A stretch of 17,046 nucleotides of DNA from Methanobrevibacter sp. (lineage in GTDB: Archaea; Methanobacteriota; Methanobacteria; Methanobacteriales; Methanobacteriaceae). This document shows positions 14,351 to 17,046 of this stretch, piece after piece. The notes under the pieces are model-generated. The model worked only from the letters and a program-made list of their open reading frames with translations. It made no database searches and had not been told where the DNA came from. Within the stretch, counting starts at the first letter, position 1. Every line of letters starts with the position of its first letter. The position numbers and the translations under genes were made by a program. The DNA lies in contig WRCI01000014.1 of NCBI GenBank assembly GCA_009784145.1, positions 1-17,046 of the forward strand, in the 5' to 3' direction.

Positions 14351-14506
14351 ATGTGTACTGTTGGAGGACCGATGGCTGATGTTAAACTTAAAAAGCTAAA
14401 AACTAAACGTTACAAATGTTTAGATTGTGGTAATGAGTTTAAAGGATTAGGAAAAAGAGTTGTCTGCCCATCATGTCAAAGTGATAATGTAGAATGTTTA
14501 GAATAA
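14351..14506 (+). CDS. Small zinc-ribbon protein (51 residues)
   Basis: A short protein starting MCTVGGPMADVKLKKLKTKR and continuing YKCLDCGNEFKGLGKR, then VVCPSCQSDNVECLE. It has a rubredoxin-type zinc ribbon with two CxxC pairs 12 residues apart (C23, C26, C39, C42), plus extra cysteines at 2 and 49 and a basic N-terminal helix. Such mini zinc ribbons are common in methanogens and may bind nucleic acid or act as metal/redox accessory proteins; I cannot assign a role. AGGTGAT (14341-14347) lies 3 nt before the ATG. An in-frame ATG at codon 8 is an alternative start, but the ribosome site favours the first. Confidence 0.85.
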   Translation: MCTVGGPMADVKLKKLKTKRYKCLDCGNEFKGLGKRVVCPSCQSDNVECLE

Positions 14507-14579
14507 ATTTTTTATTTTATTTTTTATTTATTTTTAATAATAATTTATTATTTTAATCAAAAGTTTGTTTATAAAATTT

Positions 14580-14662
14580 ATTTATAGATTTAACTATAAA
14601 TTTATCTATAAAATTATATTATAACTTTAAATATAAACTTATTTATAAATTTAACTATAAAT
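14580..14662. promoter_or_regulatory. Two copies of a dyad-symmetric element, 61 bp apart
   Basis: ATTTATAG-ATTTAA-CTATAAAT at 14580-14601 is a perfect 8-bp inverted repeat. A copy with one mismatch (ATTTATAA-ATTTAA-CTATAAAT) lies at 14641-14662, 35 bp before the next gene's start. Both include TATA-like sequence, so they may be paired operators or simply A/T repeats. Confidence 0.35.
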
Positions 14663-14696
14663 TTATTTATTTTTCTAAAAAATAAGGAGAAATAGA

Positions 14697-15161
14697 TTGA
14701 AAACTGAAATTAAATTAAACTCCTCAGAAATACTTTTTTTAATAGGAGATACAGGTACTGTAGGTATTGTAAAAGTAGCTAATGACCAGATGCTATTTAT
14801 TGGAACACCTGATAAAGAAGAAATAGTAATGTATCTTGAAAAAGATGATTTAATAGCTGTGTCTGCTTTTGGAAAAGGTGAAAAATATGAAAAAGCTATT
14901 AAAGCTATGGCATATATAACTCGAGAAATGGAGTCTCCAATAATTGTCCTTCCAAAAGACCATCCAAGTTCACAAAGATTAAAAATGGTTCTTTCTGTTG
15001 GTGATACAGTTAGATTAGATTGTAATATAACTCCAGGAACACATCCTGAGCAAGACATTTTATGTTCTTGTGATAGTTTATCAGGTTTAAAAATAGAAAA
15101 AACTGAAGAAGGCATAGCTATTAGTGGTGAACTTGAAAACTATAAGGTAGAATTGATTTAA
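14697..15161 (+). CDS. Conserved-looking hypothetical protein (154 residues)
   Basis: I do not recognise this family. The protein is soluble, mixed alpha/beta and acidic overall, with no membrane segment or signal peptide. It starts with beta-rich sequence (SSEILFLIGDTGTVGIVKVA), has a helix-rich middle (GEKYEKAIKAMAYITREMES) followed by PIIVLPKDHPSSQRLKMV, and ends with NITPGTHPEQDILCSCDSLS and a short beta-rich tail. The GTHPEQDILCSCD segment, with its histidine and two cysteines, could bind a metal. The start is TTG at 14697, supported by AGGAG (14685-14689) 7 nt upstream. An overlapping minus-strand frame (14675-15115) is a shadow. It lies between the zinc-ribbon and DUF116 genes on the same strand, but the gaps are 190 and 270 nt, so a shared operon is not certain. 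Confidence 0.7.
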   Translation: MKTEIKLNSSEILFLIGDTGTVGIVKVANDQMLFIGTPDKEEIVMYLEKDDLIAVSAFGKGEKYEKAIKAMAYITREMESPIIVLPKDHPSSQRLKMVLSVGDTVRLDCNITPGTHPEQDILCSCDSLSGLKIEKTEEGIAISGELENYKVELI

Positions 15162-15218
15162 TTACTTTATTGATAAGTATAATACTTATGAAAATACCAA
15201 AATATTCAACAAAATACC

Positions 15219-15258
15219 AAAATACCCCATAAACTATCAAAATACTCCATAAACTATC
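15219..15258. repeat. 20-bp direct repeat, 2 units
   Basis: The unit aaaatacYccataaactatc occurs at 15219-15238 and 15239-15258, with a partial copy before it. It lies downstream of the 154-residue gene. Confidence 0.85.
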
Positions 15259-15320
15259 AAATTTCTCATATAATAATTAAAAAATTTAACTATTTTTGAA
15301 AATAATTAATTTATAAATTA

Positions 15321-15418
15321 AAAATATTTATAACTATTAAAAATATTCACAATTTTTAAAAATATTTATAACTATTAAAAATATTCACAATTTTTAAAAA
15401 TATTTATAACTATTAAAA
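15321..15418. repeat. 38-bp tandem repeat carrying TATA boxes, about 2.6 units
   Basis: The tatttataactattaaaaat core starts at 15325, 15363 and 15401, and the complete units are nearly identical. The last core lies directly before the DUF116 start. Each unit provides a TATTTATA box. Confidence 0.9.
15401..15408 (+). promoter_or_regulatory. TATA box of the DUF116 gene, probably leaderless
   Basis: TATTTATA centred about 27 bp before the ATG at 15432 would start transcription at or within a base or two of the start codon. This matches the absence of a ribosome site for that gene. Two further copies of the same box occur 38 and 76 bp upstream in the tandem repeat. Confidence 0.5.
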
Positions 15419-15431
15419 ATCAAATATACAA

Positions 15432-16163
15432 ATGATTAAAACTATGATACTTGATAACTTATTTCAAATCTTTGGACAAACACTGATTATAATAGTTAGT
15501 GTGCTATTTATTTTACTAATCTTAGCTCTTATATTAGGGAGAATGCTTATTAAAAGAGATATTCTTGTTTTTCCTAAATTAATTATTTTTGTATTAGATG
15601 TTTTTTATTCTCCTCTAAAATGGTTAGCTAGAAGATTAGGCTTTGATGATACTATGGTTGATCATATTGGAGTAGAAGTTAGAAATAAAGTAAATGAACA
15701 TAAATTCAATGCAGTTGATAATAAAAATAAAATACTTGTTTTTCCTCACTGTCTTAGAAATCCTAAATGTGAAGCTATTCTTGATGAAATAGGACTTATT
15801 TGTAGCTGTTGTGGAAAATGTGCCATTGGTATTATAAAACCTAAAGCTGAAACTCTTGGTTATAAAGTTTTTGTTATTCCAGGATCAACATTTGTAAAAA
15901 AAATCGTTGCAAACAATGAGTTTGAATCTGTTTTAGGTGTAGCTTGTTATGAAGATTTAAATCTTACCATGATGAAATTATCTGATTTTAATCCACAAGG
16001 AGTGTTGCTTTCAAGAACAGGTTGTTTTAAGACAAAAGTAGATGTTAAAACAGTTCTTGAAAAAATAGGATACTCTGATGAAAAATATGAAGAATATGAT
16101 TCTCATTTAGGTAGTGTTGATATTGGTTCTTGCTCTGAAAATAAGCATGAAAAAGTAAATTAA
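15432..16163 (+). CDS. DUF116 family membrane protein
   Basis: This 243-residue protein belongs to the DUF116 family of uncharacterised archaeal/bacterial proteins. One or two N-terminal hydrophobic segments (about 16-39 and 45-60) anchor it, followed by a cysteine-rich cytosolic domain: LVFPHCLRNPKCEA (102-115), CSCCGKCAIGII (124-135), GYKVFVIPGSTFVKKI (143-158), VLGVACYEDLN (167-177) and GVLLSRTGC (190-198). The eight cysteines suggest an iron-sulfur cluster or other metal site; no reaction is established that I know of. The length is typical. The start at 15432 lacks a ribosome site but has a TATA box about 27 bp upstream; an in-frame ATG at codon 5 is an alternative. Confidence 0.85.
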   Translation: MIKTMILDNLFQIFGQTLIIIVSVLFILLILALILGRMLIKRDILVFPKLIIFVLDVFYSPLKWLARRLGFDDTMVDHIGVEVRNKVNEHKFNAVDNKNKILVFPHCLRNPKCEAILDEIGLICSCCGKCAIGIIKPKAETLGYKVFVIPGSTFVKKIVANNEFESVLGVACYEDLNLTMMKLSDFNPQGVLLSRTGCFKTKVDVKTVLEKIGYSDEKYEEYDSHLGSVDIGSCSENKHEKVN

Positions 16164-16225
16164 AAAAAAAAACAGATTATTTAGTAATTTTATCCATAAT
16201 TTACTATTTAATAATTTTTTTATAT

Positions 16226-16369
16226 AATTTTTATAATCATTTTCTATCTAATTTTTATAATCATTTTCTATCTAATTTTAATAATCCTTTTAATCTAAAT
16301 TTTTATAATCCTTTTCTATACAATTTTTATAATCCTTTTAATCTAAATTTTAATAATTCTTTTCTATTT
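16226..16369. repeat. 24-bp tandem repeat (6 units) running into the 3' end of the 128-residue gene
   Basis: Units start at 16226, 16250, 16274, 16298, 16322 and 16346. They resemble aatttttataatcNttttctatct with substitutions. The sixth unit contains the last codons and stop of the minus-strand gene ending at 16350; the other five lie downstream of that stop. The period is a multiple of three. Confidence 0.9.
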
Positions 16370-16736
16370 CATCATAATACTTCTCTTCTGCATTCTCTTC
16401 TGGACGAATTTCTAACCATCTTAAATGAATAACTGCATAGTTATCTAAACATAATCTTTCATCTTCATCAACCCAAAGATGGAAAGGTAGTCTATATTGT
16501 CTAATTATCTTTTTTAATGAAACTGGTGCTTGTGGGATAAATATTTTAAATCCTTCCTTGTGAGCAGCTAATAGAAAATTCTTAAAATATCCTTTTCCTT
16601 TATCTGTAGCTTCAATATAATCAATATAAAGTTTTTTTCCATATTCTGTATAAACTTTTGAATTTATTTTGAAATGTTTTGGTATAAAACCAATTTTTTT
16701 AGCTACTGCATGATCTTGATTTAAACGTATTCTCAT
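16350..16736 (-). CDS. Hypothetical protein (128 residues)
   Basis: I do not recognise this family. It is a compact, soluble, basic-to-neutral protein with no membrane segment. It starts MRIRLNQDHAVAKKIGFIPK, has a helix-rich centre GKGYFKNFLLAAHKEGFKIF, then QAPVSLKKIIRQYRLPFHLW, and ends with an acidic tail (EENAEEKYYDEIEKNY). The GKGYFKNFLLAAHKEGFKIFI stretch loosely recalls an acetyltransferase (GNAT) cofactor-binding helix, but not strongly enough to assign. The ATG has AAGG (16744-16747) 7 nt upstream. Its final codons and stop form the last unit of a 24-bp tandem array that continues past the gene end. Confidence 0.7.
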   Translation of the reverse strand: MRIRLNQDHAVAKKIGFIPKHFKINSKVYTEYGKKLYIDYIEATDKGKGYFKNFLLAAHKEGFKIFIPQAPVSLKKIIRQYRLPFHLWVDEDERLCLDNYAVIHLRWLEIRPEENAEEKYYDEIEKNY

Positions 16737-16948
16737 TTTTTAACCTTAGCTATAATCTGATAATATTATTATATTCACATTTAATTTAAATAATTTTTTA
16801 TAAATAGATAATATTTTTTATAAATTTATATTCTATAAATCAATAATTTTTTCATTAAAATGGAATTTTTTTAAAAAAAATTAAAATTATTTATATAATT
16901 TTTAATATTATTTATATAATTTTTGGCTCATGTCCATTTGATGGTTCA

Positions 16949-17046
16949 TTATAATAATATTGTTTTCAATATTTCATCATAGGAATCTGTTTTAAAATTT
17001 ATCCTATATTGCTCTAACAATATATAACCTTGTAAATTTTTCTTAG
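16949..17046 (-). CDS. Possible C-terminal end of a gene cut by the window edge
   Basis: An open minus-strand frame enters at the right edge and ends at TAA 16949-16951. Its 31 codons include LQGYILLEQYRINFKTD and YDEILKTILL, whose composition resembles coding sequence. A frame of this length can arise by chance in AT-rich DNA, and I do not recognise a family. Confidence 0.35.
   Translation of the reverse strand, partial: KKNLQGYILLEQYRINFKTDSYDEILKTILL

Noticed and set aside
14675..15115. Minus-strand 146-residue open frame opposite the 154-residue gene
   Set aside because: The plus-strand frame has a good ribosome site and a more protein-like composition; the reverse frame is rich in Ser, Ile and Phe, as expected of a shadow.

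Overview
This 17 kb window is very AT-rich and comes from a methanogenic archaeon, most likely of the order Methanobacteriales and probably Methanobrevibacter. The evidence is the gene set: geranylgeranylglyceryl phosphate synthase (archaeal ether lipids), ribosomal protein L40e, Tsr3/DUF367, HerA and NurA, a hydrogenase maturation protease, a ChlI-ChlD-type chelatase protein and a DUF116 protein. The translation and promoter signals are also archaeal (GGTGAT-type ribosome sites, BRE/TATA promoters, TTG starts).

From 249 to 9439 all genes lie on the minus strand. In transcription order they are rpl40e, GGGP synthase, a type II restriction endonuclease, its m5C methyltransferase, nurA, herA, a PRMT-like SAM methyltransferase, a HycI-like protease and an ATP-grasp protein. 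The restriction-modification pair is packed between GGGP synthase and nurA. Both of its proteins resemble GGCC-specific enzymes (NgoPII-type nuclease, HaeIII-type methylase). From memory of related genomes, the lipid, ribosomal and rRNA-modification genes form a core neighbourhood, so the R-M pair looks like the acquired part.

From 9858 to 13950 there are tsr3 (-), a membrane-anchored PsbP-like protein (+), a short structured RNA of unknown type with its own promoter (about 11370-11456, +), and a large ATPase/VWA chelatase-like protein (-). From 14351 to 16163 three plus-strand genes follow: a 51-residue zinc ribbon, an unrecognised 154-residue protein and a DUF116 membrane protein. The right end holds an unrecognised 128-residue minus-strand protein and possibly the tail of another gene.

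The most striking property is the density of short tandem repeats. I count about a dozen arrays. Those inside genes have periods of 18, 24 and 30 bp, which keep the frame; those between genes include periods of 22, 15, 31, 38 and 20 bp. Several arrays multiply functional signals: a ribosome-site-like GTGAT plus tiny start-stop ORFs (22 bp x 14), a TATA box (38 bp x about 2.6), and gene ends including the stop codon (after nurA and after the 128-residue gene). The best candidates for something undescribed are the structured RNA at 11377-11455 and the 22-bp leader array.
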